Positions 1 to 13,486 of a DNA stretch of 64,000 nucleotides are shown here, piece by piece. The translations under genes were made by a program, and so were the position numbers. Within the stretch, counting starts at the first letter, position 1; each line of letters opens with the position of its first letter. Source of the DNA: Cinclus cinclus (lineage: Eukaryota; Chordata; Aves; Passeriformes; Cinclidae). Below the pieces are notes generated by a model. The model saw nothing but the letters and a program-made list of their open reading frames with translations, was not told the origin of the DNA and searched no databases. The stretch lies in contig NC_085046.1 of the NCBI RefSeq assembly GCF_963662255.1, forward strand, positions 133,098,392 to 133,162,391. Reading direction: 5' to 3'.

Positions 1-2430
1 AGATACAAAGCAAGAATAATCTGTGGGACTCTCTGACCTGGATCTGGTCAGTCTACCACATATTCTTACCAGGATAGCTGGGAACAAGATCCATTTGGAA
101 TTGTGAGCTGCAGGAATCCTTATGCTAATCTTTTGAAGGCTACAGGGACTCCTCACTTGGTTGGACGTCCAGCACAAAATGGAAACTTAAAAGTAGAATT
201 TGCTTTACTATTTGTCCTAAGAATATTAAAAATATGAGCTCTTTATTAAAAAAAAAAAGAATTCTTGCTTTTCATACAAAGGTTTTGAATAGCTTCTTTG
301 GTGTGTTTTATAAAAAACATTTTGTTTAGTGCTTTATCTATTTGTTTTCAGTAGTCTATAAAAAAGTGTACAATGGTTACAGACTATACAAAGTTCACTT
401 TTATGATGAAGAGATGGAAGGAAGGGAGATGAAAAATCTTGCAAGGGGAAATTTTTTTTTTAATTCTGAGAGTGCTATAAAATTAATGAGTGAATACTAA
501 AAATACAGAAAATTAAGAAATACTTATTATTTAGAATGTTATCTGGAATCTTTAGATTTTAGTCAAATATTGATGAACTTGTACGCAAAGTTTTATTCTA
601 CAGATGCATCCAGTTTAGATGCTTGGACATGAGTGATGCCAGACAGTCAAAATCTGGTCTGGTGCTGTATATACCTAACATTCTCTAAATTACAGTTTAT
701 TAAAAATCTTACTGACAAGAAAGTTGGGTGTTTCTAGAATTGAAGGACACCTGGAAGACTGGGATAAGGTATATATGAACAAAAAAGTTGGAAGGAATTG
801 TGAATGTATTTGAGACAGAAGTCATGCACAAATAAATGGAAAGGATGACTGTAAAAGGGAAAGTGAACTTAAGAAAAACATAAAATAATCCACCTAGAAA
901 GCTTTGAAAGCACATGTTGAGAAGTTAAAACATGCATGTGTTACTTGATTTTGAGATGAGCTAGTCATGATGTTTGTTGCTACTTGAGCTGGATACAATT
1001 TTATTAGAATTTTTTGATCTATTTGCTGTCAAGTGGCCATGATTGCTGAATTCCATTTTACTTACATATTACAGCATGAAATTATAATACATTGGATGAA
1101 AGGAACAAAAATAAGATCAAAAAAAGAATTTATATTGGATTTCCATGCAGTATGCAGTATGTTGATGCACCTAATGCAAGGTCCATGATACTGTTTGGGT
1201 AATTACAATAACACTTAATTTTAGGGTTTTCTGTTACTGCGGAAACCAAGAGAAAGATCTGAGGAAGTGAGACTTAAGATGAATGAGAAGGAAGAAGAAA
1301 ACCAAAAGACCCTTGTGAAAAAGGATTGATGCTTTCTGTGAGGGGAATGAATATGGTTTATTGTGTAAAGGAAAGTTTTGTCCTTGTAACGCTAAGGAGT
1401 TTGGATAACCAGAGGTGTGTTAGGTTGTGATAGAACACAAAACATTAGACAAGGTAAAAAGATAAGGAATCACTGGAGGAAATGGAGACACACACAGCTT
1501 TTACTCCTACATTGCCTGTGTACACACATTCTTGTCCACCTACATGCTCCCAGGGACAAGGAGGGAAAAGGATACTGGGACCCCCAATAAGTTGTTCTTT
1601 TTTTTTCCTCCTACCCTTTTATACATATGTAATACCAAATATGAAGATGGGGCAGGGGTAAATAGCCCATATAACTCCTCCTCACACTTCTGTCCCGTCT
1701 TCTCCCAGTTGTCTTTCAAGTAGACAAACTAATTTACAACTTAATTATTTCCTCTAATTATTATGTACAGCACAGGAGAACGAAAATCACTTAGTATGGA
1801 AAAATTATGGTTTGTTTTCATATGTGAGTGTGCTATTGTGGGTTAGCAAGTTCCGTACATTTAACTTCTGTCCATTAGCGTGTTTTAGATTGTGAATTCA
1901 GAGGGATTTGACTCAGTCCTTTGACCAGCATTCGTTTAGTCAGCCTCTGTATTCCCTTCTACAAGTTATAAGTCTCAAGCCCAGCACACATCTGCATTTA
2001 GTGCCTTTAGCAAAGAGATTTAAAGCCTCAAAAATATCATTATGTACAAGAGGCATGCAGGGTGGGTGAGATAAAATAATTGGTAGCAACATTTCTCCAT
2101 TGGTGAGCAAAGGCCAACACAGCAGTTTAAACCCCAGAGCCCTAGGGCAGAACCCTAGAAAATGTTCTGTTATTAGCAATGCCTTTTGGTAGGTGAATAA
2201 ATGAACTCCTGAATGATCTTGGTGTAACTGCTGTGAGTGTAAACATATGTGAAAGGAGAGAAAGCAACCATACAAAAACCATAATGACTGGAATTTGTTG
2301 TCATTTCTTCTTTTAAAATATTTCCACACATTGAATGCTACTTTCTTGCATGGTAGAGTGGATCACGGGAAATTCATTATCAATTATGTTATTGAAAATA
2401 ATTTGCAGGTGAGAGATATTTTGTATTATC
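1..2430. other. intronic sequence without identified elements
   Basis: AT-rich single-copy-looking sequence. It holds only short A or T runs (for example 246-258). Open frames on both strands here have no recognisable protein content. Confidence 0.6.
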
Positions 2431-2724
2431 ACTTATGCAGAGTCCAACAGCCATGAGATAAAAGGCTGAACGGGAATTTCACTTGATGGAACACATCAGA
2501 TACTCTTCTGCTGTGGGCTGCCAGTAGTGCAGCAGAAATTCCAAAAGGAATTAGGTAGAAAATACACAGCAACTGCAGCCTGCATTTCCGGAACTGGACA
2601 ACATGAATCAGGTAATCATTTGTCTGTATGTCTATGCACAGTGTCAGCATTGTGGGGTTGAATGCAGGTGATGTGGACTTCTTACAGATGGGAATTCATC
2701 TTTTTCCCTTTTTCTCTTTCACAG

Positions 2725-2778
2725 ACCTGGTGCAAGAGAAGAACCAAGCCTTCAAAAGCAGCTTCTGGAAGCTTTCAG
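2725..2778 (+). other. candidate 54-nt cassette exon in the ZFPM2 intron
   Basis: A long pyrimidine tract (2700-2720) ends in CACAG at 2724, and 54 nt later there is TTTCAG followed by GTATGT, a near-consensus donor. The length is a multiple of three and all three frames are open. In phase 1, the phase of the intron before the known ZFPM2 exon, it would insert DLVQEKNQAFKSSFWKLS without a stop. This could equally be a pseudo-exon, an exon of a non-coding transcript, or chance. I recognise no homologous peptide. Confidence 0.25.
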
Positions 2779-2950
2779 GTATGTGATGTCAAAAGCCTGA
2801 ATCACAAGACAATTGCTCTGGCAGGGGCGCTTCAAATGTTTGTGCTGTTTCTGAAGTTCCCATCACCTTTAACATTGCACTTCATTATAAATGGAGATTT
2901 TTAAAAATTATCTCTTCTACTCCTGCAAATATTTTTCAGTTCTCTTCATC

Positions 2951-2975
2951 AAAAACAAAACAAAACAAAACAAAA
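2951..2975. repeat. (AAAAC)n short tandem repeat
   Basis: Five units of AAAAC in the + orientation. It could be the degraded tail of an old retrotransposon, but no body is visible next to it. Confidence 0.8.
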
Positions 2976-2979
2976 GAGT

Positions 2980-5900
2980 GGAACAAAGGCACAAGGACAA
3001 CTATGGGTAGTTACCCTCATCTTATGTATGTTTTTGTATCATTAAAAGAAATATGATAGAGCAACTGGAAGATTATGAGTTCTCTTAGCTTCAAGCTGAT
3101 AGTACCAGGAAAGTGAACAGGGACATGAATACTGAGTATAATTTATCATATTTTTTCCAACTATGAAGCCTGAAACAGTGAAGTGTTTAGGTTGAAATAC
3201 TGATCAAATTCGCTGTTTTCTCGAGGATGACTTTCAGGTTTTGTGGAATTGATTAAGAATGAAAGAGCTGTTAAGCTGTCAGTAGCTTTTAAGCTGTTGG
3301 CATCCTGAACTCCTGGAGAAAATGAAAACAAACCAACCACTTTTTCTGCACAAAACCACAAGCACTTTCCTCCAGAAAAATTTATTGAAACAGCTACAAT
3401 AGTATCCTAATTTAGATAAATATTTTGTGGTTATGAAGTACTTTCAGTGATGTGAAAAATCAAAATATAATTTTGAAAATTTTATTTTTATAACGTTTAA
3501 ATTTTCTAGTGTAGTGAATTTTTGTGTGTGTTTGAAATTGCCATTCATTTCCTCTGTGTTTTGGCTTTTTTTCCAGAGTCCACAATTTATCATCCTAACA
3601 TATTTCAGAGAAAATCACTGCAGAGTTGCACATTCGTCATGGTTTTCTTTTTATTTAAAAGAAGAACAGTAACTGCAAAAACTTGCTTTTGTATATTCAA
3701 AAATGCCTTTGAAAACGTTGATGCAAAGAAAGAAGTCACTGCAGAGAGTAATTTCAGACACTTTGGTTTCCATTGGAAATGCATAAACTGCTGAGAGGGG
3801 GCTGAACTGGTGGTGGGGTGAACATTCTTTAGAATCAGTACAGAATTACACTGAACCATCGTGTTGAGCATGTCTAGCTGCAGAAACCTGCTGAGGTCAA
3901 TTAAAATCTTGATATTAATTTTCATAGGTTTCAGATTAACCTCATCTTTATTTTGTGGAATTATGATGGATTTATTTTATCCTCAGGCTTACACGCTTCT
4001 GTCTTCACACTTATTGTTAAATCTTCCAATAATGCTGGTTTTAATTTGGTATGCAAGTTCTGTTCCTCCCTGTGAGAAATATGTGTATAATACAAAGAAA
4101 AGCTAGGAGATGGTTACCTGAAGATGGTGTTCTGAAGAAGAAATGGTTGCCTGAAGTAATATTTTAAAATGCTGGGTTTTGTCTGATGGAAATATGTTAT
4201 AGTTTGACTCTAAACTATTTAAATAAACATCCTTTATTAAAAAAAAAAAAAAAAGTGGTTGGTGTGATAGTCTGTAATCTTTTTCTGGAATCATCCATCC
4301 TTGTTGATATTTTTTCTGTTCTGTCCGCTGTTGATAATCTTGAAAATTTCTGGAGCTGCACTTCTGAGTGCCAGACTCTTTTAGGCTCTGTCTCTAAGGA
4401 AATACTAATTAGTCTTCTCTGTGGCACATCATTACACTGCATTAGTTTATCCTTGTAATGCATTGGTATAGTTTTAATACTACATAAAATATGACTAAAT
4501 TTCAGCAGTGATGCAGGTCTATCTGTAAAGCTACACGGTCCCAAAAACTTGTGAAACTCATTTTTTTTGTGTTTCCCTATGAATCCACAATGTAATGAAA
4601 TGTATCAGTCTGAGGATAAATTATGGGTATGGATTTTTTCATAATATATCTGGCAAGATAGCTCTGAATCAAATGAATAAATCAAGACTGTTTTTAGCTC
4701 TCCAATTCCATGTGCTTAGATGTCTGTGGCTGATGACGAGCCGTGTGCCAGGAAGCAGGATTCTCACTGTGCCATCTCCCAGCCGATGCAGTCTGTATCC
4801 CTTGAACACTAAAAGGAAAAACAATGAACCAATCAGTCTCTTTCAAGCTCTGTGTATACAGGTTGGTATTCAAGTGGCAGGAAAATGTGTGCCAAAAGTA
4901 CACCATAGTACAGTACTGTCAAACTTGGAGTGAAGAGAGGTATGTGAAGAAAGCTCTAGGCAAAAGAGGAGTCTTTATATTAGCCTTTCCAGTTAGAATT
5001 CTTCCCATAAAGTCAGGAATGTGGACTGGCCAACTGCCCTGGGGGATAATTTAGACAATTTGGAAGACCTAATTCAAAATGTTTGAAGTAATGTCACTGA
5101 GAATTGTCTGCTACTGTGCAATGTTGTTGCATACAATAATTGTCTGTTTAATCAGATTACAAAAGAAAACATTCACTGCCTGCGTACCTATGTCCAGAGG
5201 AGTTTTTGTAACCCATTCTTATGTGCATCTTTTCCGTCATTCAGATTGTCATGTTATTTTGTAACCATGGAGAAGCAGGGAGAGATGCCTGTTGGTCGAA
5301 TTTAGATTTCTCCGGCTGAGTGCAAACCAATTTTTGAGAAAAATGAGAAAACATTTCTTAATGTAAATTGCACTGTCACTCCCTTATATCATCAGTGCAA
5401 AATGGATTTCTTTCCAGATCATCTGAACTGTATAATTAGCATATTGTTAAAGCATAGGTTTGGATGTGCAATATTGTATACATTTTCAGTGACTAAAGAT
5501 AAATGCAATTACATTGACGAAACTAATAATTGGTCAAATAATGAAAGTTGGGTTTTTTTTAAACTGAGGCATCTTATAACAACTACCATATTTTTCTCTA
5601 AAAATTATTCTCTACAATTTTTTTAAAATCTACCTGTATTTTCAGTAGGAGTGTTTGATGGGAAATCTAAATAACCATTGCTTCTAAAATGATATAGCCC
5701 TTCTGAATGGAAGAGTCATTTTAGGATGAGGATAGGATTTCAAGTCTATCATCAGTTCCAGAAATATTGTGTGTGGTTTTGGTGCTGTGCTCCCTACTGA
5801 CTTAACAAACAATTTCTTTGCCATCATTTTCTTATATTTCTCATATTTTCCTACTGTTTTGGTTTACAAAGGTAGGGATAAATTTGATCAAAGTAATCTG

Positions 5901-7520
5901 GCAATCACAGTGTGCCTTTCATTGCTATTTTATGATGATTTATATGCTTTAGACTTCAGAATTATCCATATGCTATATTGCCCACTAACATTTAAAAAAT
6001 ACAGTATGGTTGCTGAGTTTAATTCATTTATCTTGCCTGGGTATTTGGAGCATGTATAAAATGTAACTTCTCCATCATGTCATAAAAAGTTATTGCACTC
6101 CTAGGATCATGAATTCAAGAAACATGACATAATAGACTAGCAAATATGGCCTTGTGTCTTCTGATGATGATCCAAATCCACCCACTTATCTTGATCTGCC
6201 TATATTGTTAACAACATGAGTTGTCATACAACAAATTTTTCATTTTAACTGTTCTTTATGTACAGTGCAGTGTAGAATTTAGTTTTTATTGCCTTTCGGA
6301 GGGAAGTATCATACCTCTCAGTGAAATAATGGTTTTGTCAGACACTGGTATCTTTATTGTGTAGTGCTTCTAAATTCTACACTATTTATACCAAGCTCTT
6401 GTGGTGTAGGACAGGTGAGATGTGATGCCTCTGTTTCTCCCTGAGAATACTTAAAGCTTTCTGGATACTGAAGTGTGCTGTTGATATGGTAGTTGTGTGG
6501 TCTGTGTTGTAGCTTTCAAACAGAATTATTTTGTTTTTCTAAGTACTCTGTGAAAGTACAAAATGTAAACAGCCACTAGAAAGGACTGACAAACCTAAAG
6601 GTTCTACTTGCAGTCTTCGTATTGATTTGCCTGCTTCTTCCTATCATAATTATATTAATTCAAAAGTGTAGACATTGATTTACTGTTGGAGGTTTTATTT
6701 CATTTGTGCATAACAAGAAGGAACAGCAATTTTATTGCCTACAGTGCTAGTGTTTAGTTGTCAGGAGTTGCTTAAATGGGTGATTGTGAGAAAAGTCAAA
6801 GAATGATGCATTACTGTAAAACTCTCTGGATCCAAGAATATAAAAACTAATTACACATTACCGAGTCCTGGAATGGCACTGAAGAGTCAGCTGCCACTCA
6901 AATTAAAATTATTTTAATTGGTGTAAATACTTCTAGGAAGATGACAATAAATTAGAAAAAGTGTTCTCTGTGCACTTTGGTGGCAGGTAAGGAGGGAGTG
7001 AGTGGTTTGCTTTCTCATGTTATCTATAATGTTTTGGAACGACTGAACTCAGCATTTCAAATTGCTATTTTTTGTGTGTATCTAAGAGATAAAAAGCAAT
7101 ATATAAATAATTATTTTCTTGCCTACCTAAATTTTTTGATTGTAATAATTTCAAGAGTGAAAACATGCAATGTTTGGATTTAGGTAAATTCCAAAATCAA
7201 ATTAAAGCAAACATCAAATACTAAATTTGAAACCAGTCTTTCTCTCTGGTTATCTTTTCCTGTTATTCAGAGAGTACAGGGTCTGAGTTTGTTTAACTGC
7301 TCCAAAAAGGTGATATGGAGTACACATCAGAAACATAATCGATCCCCACTTGAAAGCCTACTTGCCAGAGACAAAAAAGATGCAGAATATTTCAAAAGGG
7401 CATTCCTTTCAGTATGCCAAGATATGTTACTTTTTTTTTGCTGTGTAAATTACAGTATCATGTAGAAGCTGTTGGTTTCTACAGACACAGATCCTTTTGT
7501 CCTAGATGCTATGTAGATAA
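2980..7520. other. intronic sequence without identified elements
   Basis: AT-rich intron with short poly-A runs (for example 4240-4254). No exon, RNA gene or recognisable transposon body was seen. Confidence 0.6.
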
Positions 7521-7525
7521 ATAAA

Positions 7526-7554
7526 TATCTGTCTGTCTATCTTATCTATCTATC

Positions 7555-7602
<48 letters not shown>
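7526..7602. repeat. (ATCT)n tetranucleotide microsatellite
   Basis: Imperfect GTCT/ATCT units lead into about twelve uninterrupted CTAT units from about 7555 to 7602, flanked by a CTGTGTAT tail. It is long enough to be length-polymorphic. Confidence 0.95.
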
Positions 7603-7609
7603 CTGTGTA

Positions 7610-10600
7610 TCTGTTTTACATTTTTATATGTATGTCTATATATGCAAACAAACACAGTTACAGTCCCCACTCTGGATTGCATGCTATTTAAAAAGAGGTC
7701 AATAAAATGTGGGAGAAAGGAATTATTATTACTTCCAGAGTTACAGAGAGATTATAAGTGATATTGGATGTCCCATAGGAGGTAGACTTAGGTCCAATTT
7801 ATTAATCCCAGATATTTTAAAGATTATAACTAAAATGTTTGCTGCAAGACTGGCCTTTTCTAAAATCTGTGCATCTTCTTTATTTGATAGTTTTTTTGAA
7901 CTGTTATGATATGTATGAAAAAGTACTCACAAAGGCTTGAGCTACTTGTTTATTGGAGTTTCTTTGGTACTGGCTTTTGAATATCTGCCTCTCATTTAAG
8001 AAAGTAATTTCCAGGGCTTTTTTTATTGGCTGTCAAGAGGAGAAGACAGCATAAGCATGTAAAGTACCAAAAGAAAGTACCAAAAACATATCATGGCTAT
8101 ATGTTTTTTTTTTTTTTATAATAGTTTTTTTAAGCTGTGTGGGTTGATTTATACATAGATTCTCACATATGAGTAAGTGAAGGTGCTAACGTTACAGCCT
8201 AGTCATAAAGATTTTTTTTATTAAATTATCTTATTGATTTAGAATTCTAACATAAATGTTTACAGAAATTATGGAAAAATGTAAATCTTGTATAGAGCAT
8301 AGTATGCAATTTTGCTCCAGGTATAGTATTATTTCCTCCGATACTTTAATGTTTATTCCCTTTAAGTCAGTATGAAGTTTACAACCGTGGAGTTTTATTT
8401 GATTATGACCTTAGTGATTCTGCTGTAACTTGAAAGTTTCTAGTTTCAGCTTAGGCTTGACTGGCAGGTGATCTGTGATCAATAGGGGAAAGACAGAATG
8501 TTATAAATCAGTTGTGTGAGGGAGAGCCTTACTGCTCATTTCTTTTCTGATATTTGCTTCTGGACACTGTTGGAGGCAGTCACTGAGAGCTTGAGTACAA
8601 CACAGTACTGAGGAGGAACACTGAGGCCACAGAGGGCAACAGGGGGAGGGCAAGGGGCAGCTAAACTGCCCAAGAAACAGTATCCAGGGGACAGGAGATG
8701 AGTAGGAAGCTGGCTTTTATGGAGAGGTACTGAAATATAAAAAAGAGTGGTCTCAGCTCCTGAATGGAAGTTCAAGCTTTTTATGATGCTGAAAGACTTG
8801 ATTTTATTTAGACCAGTAACTGCAACATTGGTTATGTAAAAGTAGGATTTGTTTGTCTAGATATTCTGTTCCTTTTAAGCTAATGCATTGTGTGTCCTGT
8901 TAATTTACTTTGTTAATTGAGATGAAAACATATGGGGGAAAAAACTGGTAGAGTCAAACTGGCTTTCTCAAAGATTCCTTTTACAGCAATTTGTCTGTGC
9001 CTATCAAAAAGGAATTGTTAAGTTGAAAAGTATTTATGTACATCAAAGGAATTGTCACAGTTAAAATAGAAATTTTCTCTTTGCGTTGACGCATGTGATT
9101 TTTTAATGGGGAGGTAGAGAGGAGCTGATATTTTTAGGGGAATTTTATGCTATTACATATGATTTTGTGAAGTGCTGATTTTATTATCAGGGGAATAAAG
9201 ATTCCAAACTGCATCTTTTTCAATATGATCATTTCATATGTACTTACCATTTTTAACTCTATATATTTAATAGTAGGCTATTCTTCTTATATTCTTACAG
9301 TAAGTCACCATTGCAGGATAATAAGAAGCTGCTAAAAATTGACATTAGTATTTTTAAAACATCATAATATAGGGGCAGTTTTAAGGTTTCAGTGGCAAAA
9401 TAATTCTGTAGCCCATATATATTTTGAATTATAATTCTTTAGATCACTGTTGACACTGCCTCTTTCATGACTACTCTTTGCCAGAAATAGTTTCCTACTT
9501 CTTCAAAATCCTGAGTTTATTTTAGGTATTGTGTTTTCGGAAGGAATGATTGCAACTGTCAGGGAAAGGTAGGGCTCCTGTCACTAGCACTGACTTCCTC
9601 TGAGACTCCGAGTCTCTTATTTAGGCTGAAATTTCTAGTAAGGCCATGGAGTATGTGGACTTGTTCCCAGTCATGGTTTACAGAGTTGAAGTCTAAACTG
9701 TGAAGAGTCAGTCTCAAGAGGTCATTCTTCAGGAGAAAGTCTGTCTACATCCTACTGCCACAGAACATGTGCCAGTCATGGCTCTTCCTCCAGTCACTGC
9801 ATCTGTCCAAGCAGCAATGGGTTGTTGAAAGCCTACACTTGTAAAAGGGAGGTGGTAAGGCAAAGCAATTTGGGATATGCTTTGCACACATGATGTCCCT
9901 GAGACTTACTCATATGAAGGTCAAGATCATTCCTGTACAGAAAGCTGCCACAAGACCAGTATTCTACTTAAGTCTTATGTAAGCCTTAGAGTAGGATTTA
10001 GGCATTGCACAGGACTTGTGCTCAATCTCTGTTCAAGGGTTTATTTCACTCAAAGTTACAAGTCTGCTGTATAAGTGAGCATCACTCTTTATATCGGCTT
10101 CAAAGTCTCGGCTATGCTAAGATGTAGGTGCATGTGAAAGAAGTGTGATAGTCCAGGCTGAGGCACTGAAGGGTTCTCTGGTCCGTGTCCAAACCCAGCA
10201 GTCAGTTCCTGTCTGGCACTGTGTTAAAAAGCTGTGTTGGTCACTGCTGGTACTTGATCACAGAAGATGTAGATAAGCACATAACTCATGAGTGCTGGAG
10301 CAGTGCAGAGCCATGTGTCTGTTATGCATGGCCATCCTCAGCAAGTGGAAAGGAATTATTAATTTGAATCTTGATATTGTACATTATAGTTATGCTACTT
10401 TTATCTCTATTTATAATAATGTTGCTTTTCATATAAATTGTATTTATAATGGATGTGACTATATATTGCATGCATGCAGTGGAGCATAGCATTCAATCTC
10501 CCTTTGTTCCCATCTCCCTCTTACTTTCCTAATCTCAAGAATAACTAGATCTTTTCGATGGTTACACTAAATACTGATAAATTTGAATCTATTGAGGTTT

Positions 10601-13470
10601 TTGTATTTTTATTTGTACTCAGAATTTTGTTGGAAACATTGAAAGGAAATAGGAAAATAATTTTAAAGCATCTGCTTCTTTTTCAAGACATTTGGGCTCT
10701 TTGGCTCAAATACTTTTAGCTAGATATTGGTGTCTAAGCAGTGGCTTCATAACTCTGAGTATGCATATCTGATAGAAAGCAAATAGCTTATCTGCTGTTA
10801 CACAAATGAGAGATGAAAATAGATCCTTCTATCCCTAAGCATAAGTACTGTAAACTGAGAAGACACCACAGATATGGTCACAGATGATCTCATTGCTTTG
10901 CTTTTAGAGTTAAAAAGAATACTTTTCAAAACATTTTTGCTCATATATTTCATTACATAAATATTAAATACATTGGTCTTCATACTTAGTTAACTTCAGT
11001 AGGTCTTTACATTCACTGGCAACACAGGCTGCACTGATACTTTTCTTTTATTTCCAAGTTAAAAAAGAAATCCAACACTATTGAGTAAACATGCAGATGT
11101 CTATGATTTATTTTACATAAATATCATATATACTTGTGCAAATAATACTGTTGAAAATAAAAATTTTAAAAAAGATTAAAAAATGTGAGCATCTTCCAGC
11201 TAGAAGGATTCCAAAAATTTCTAGGGAAAGATTGGTGTAGGTTTCATTTTCTCCCATGCAGAGTACCATTTATTTCAGAAAATACTTCAGAGTTATGCAA
11301 GCTGTATTTTTAGTTGTGCTCACTTTCTGTTGTTTTTACATACAGTGCTTCATAAACCTCTAAGTGTATTTCAGCTATATGAAGAAAAGAAAAAGCAGAC
11401 AGGCTCAGAACTGAAATGTTTTTGCATATATCAGGGAGAATCTGCACACAAAGGGACATTTATCTGTCCTGTTCCTCTGCTGAGGAAGGGGAGCATACCC
11501 AGGAGTATCCATAAACAGATGATGATCTTATCAAGAAAACCTTATTCAGTAATATTGTCAGCCTGCTCTTGCCAAGTCTGGCATTTCAGTATCCTGTGTA
11601 TTCATGATGAAGAGAAAGGGAGCACAGCTGTGCCACCTACAAGTAGCTGGGATGAAGAACCTGCTCAGCCTACTGGGTGTGTGCAGTGTTACAGTATAAC
11701 TGGGAATCATGTTTGCCACTGTGGACTGTCCATGTGAGAATGCAGATTACAGTATTCCTCTCATAGAGAGCTGCAGGGAGGGCTCTTTAGCTACACTGGT
11801 TGTCTGTGGGGATTTTTATTTTTCTGTATTTTTGCAAGTACTTCTACTCCAGGTTTACCTCAACACATGGAGGCAGTAACAAACCTTTTTGAACTATTCA
11901 AAGATAGAAAACTATTGAGAAAAACAACAAAAAATATTCTTTTATGAGATGTGAAGTTAGAAAACAGAGGAGTAAACTGGCCTTGTAATTTGTAGACTTG
12001 AAAACTAAATATCTTTTCTTCTTATTTCATTGCAGGATCAGGATTTTGCCATGATGGCTGGGTTTATTTTGCCTCTATGTGTAGAACAGGTGCTGATATA
12101 AACACAGTATTTGCTGTGTTATGAGGAACTTGACTCTGAAGCAAGGGAAACAAACCTTTGGCATTGTTAGCATACCTTGACTAAAAGTATTTTTGTTTCT
12201 ACTTCTGTTGCTCTTTTTTTTTTTTTTTAAAGTGTGTTGCTCTAAGTTCAGTGAAGCAGTCCAAATAAAGGAAAAGTCTATAGAGCTGTGTAAAAATCTA
12301 AAAAGCTAATCAAATTCTAGCAACCATGTTCAGGTTAGGTACTCCCTCCTTTCTGACTTTGGGGAAAAAACAGTACTTTTAGTTCATCTTAAACCTTAAA
12401 AATCATTTTGATGGCATATGTGACAAAAAATTACTATTTAGGTAGCCATTTCCATTTCTTTAGTAGCTATTTCATGTATGTGCTAGTAACATTTATTCAA
12501 TTAATTGCCCTCCCTTCTAGTTACCCTAAAATGTAGAAGTTGCATTGCCATTTCAAATTGGTGCAGGTTGTGTTCACCACCATCAGTCTATGTTTTTCTA
12601 GTCTGGAATGTGACTCTGTATTCCTGTTAAATTCTGTAGATTACAGGAGTGTGAGGTACTATAAGAAGGTAACTTTTTTCTTTTGTATTTATTTTATGTA
12701 AGTAATTGAATGCAAATAGAGTGCTAAAAATCTCAAATGCATCTACAAATAGACAATCTTTGAATTTTAATTGTCATTCACTTCTTTTGAAACTCGAGTC
12801 TCTGAAAACTATGCTTGTGCTGCAAGACATAGTGCACCTTTGCATGTATAAAGATAGCTCTGCATTTCAGTTGTAAATCTGGAACAGTTTGTGTGCCCAT
12901 ACCCTAGGCCACGTTGGTATCATGGGCATAGCTGGAGCCTGGTGTAAACTAAATAACAAGTAATGAAACTTTTTCTCAAAATAGTTTTATGGCACACATG
13001 GTGATCTGGCTACTTGCATATAGAGAATGGGTTTGACCCAATGTCAGGTGAAATCACATCACTGGGTGCAGTGTAGGCATAATATAGTTTTTCAGTTTAG
13101 CCAGGATTCAGCTGAGCAATTGGATATTAGAATAACTATATTTTATTTTAGTGGTTTAGATTATGAATTGAGCACGGTAATAACACAGATACCTTGGCTG
13201 AAAAAGAATAGTAGTGTTTGCATTCTAATTCTAAATGGGAATTCATGAACTTCTCTTGTGTTTCAGATTTGGAGATAGATGTTTCTTCTCTCACTCTGGC
13301 AAGTTTTCTGCACCCCCATTTTCTTGAATATCTTATGATCCTCTTTTTCCAGGTACTGTCTTTGTGTCCTGATCAGACCCAACTTGATCTTCAAATGGCT
13401 GTTTCCCTAGACTTCCTCTCTCTTGCTTTGTTTCAGAAATTTATTTATGTCCCCAACACCACTGCCTTCC
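7610..13470. other. intronic sequence without identified elements
   Basis: AT-rich intron with T runs (8105-8118, 12212-12228). A 135-codon open frame at 11330-11737 has no recognisable domain and I treat it as chance. No transposon body was identified. Confidence 0.55.
13341..13358 (+). promoter_or_regulatory. possible recursive (ratchet) splice site
   Basis: CTCTTTTTCCAG at 13341-13352 is directly followed by GTACTG, so a 3' and a 5' splice site would abut with no exon between. Such zero-length exons help remove long introns in some genes. The donor half is weak (it lacks the usual AAG at positions 3-5), so confidence is low. Confidence 0.15.
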
Positions 13471-13473
13471 CCT

Positions 13474-13486
13474 CCCCCCCCCCCCC
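13474..13486. repeat. poly-C run
   Basis: Thirteen consecutive C residues in a pyrimidine-rich context, rare in this AT-rich window and likely to be unstable or mis-sequenced. Confidence 0.9.

Noticed and set aside
1940..2329. 129-codon - strand frame
   Set aside because: No recognisable domain, no splice or promoter context; within chance length for a 64 kb window in six frames.
2579..2611. Exon-like 33-nt segment between CTGCAG and GTAATC
   Set aside because: The acceptor has no polypyrimidine tract; unlike the segment at 2725 it is not convincing.
11330..11737. 135-codon + strand frame
   Set aside because: Cys/Ser-rich without any family resemblance, no acceptor and donor pair that defines an exon.
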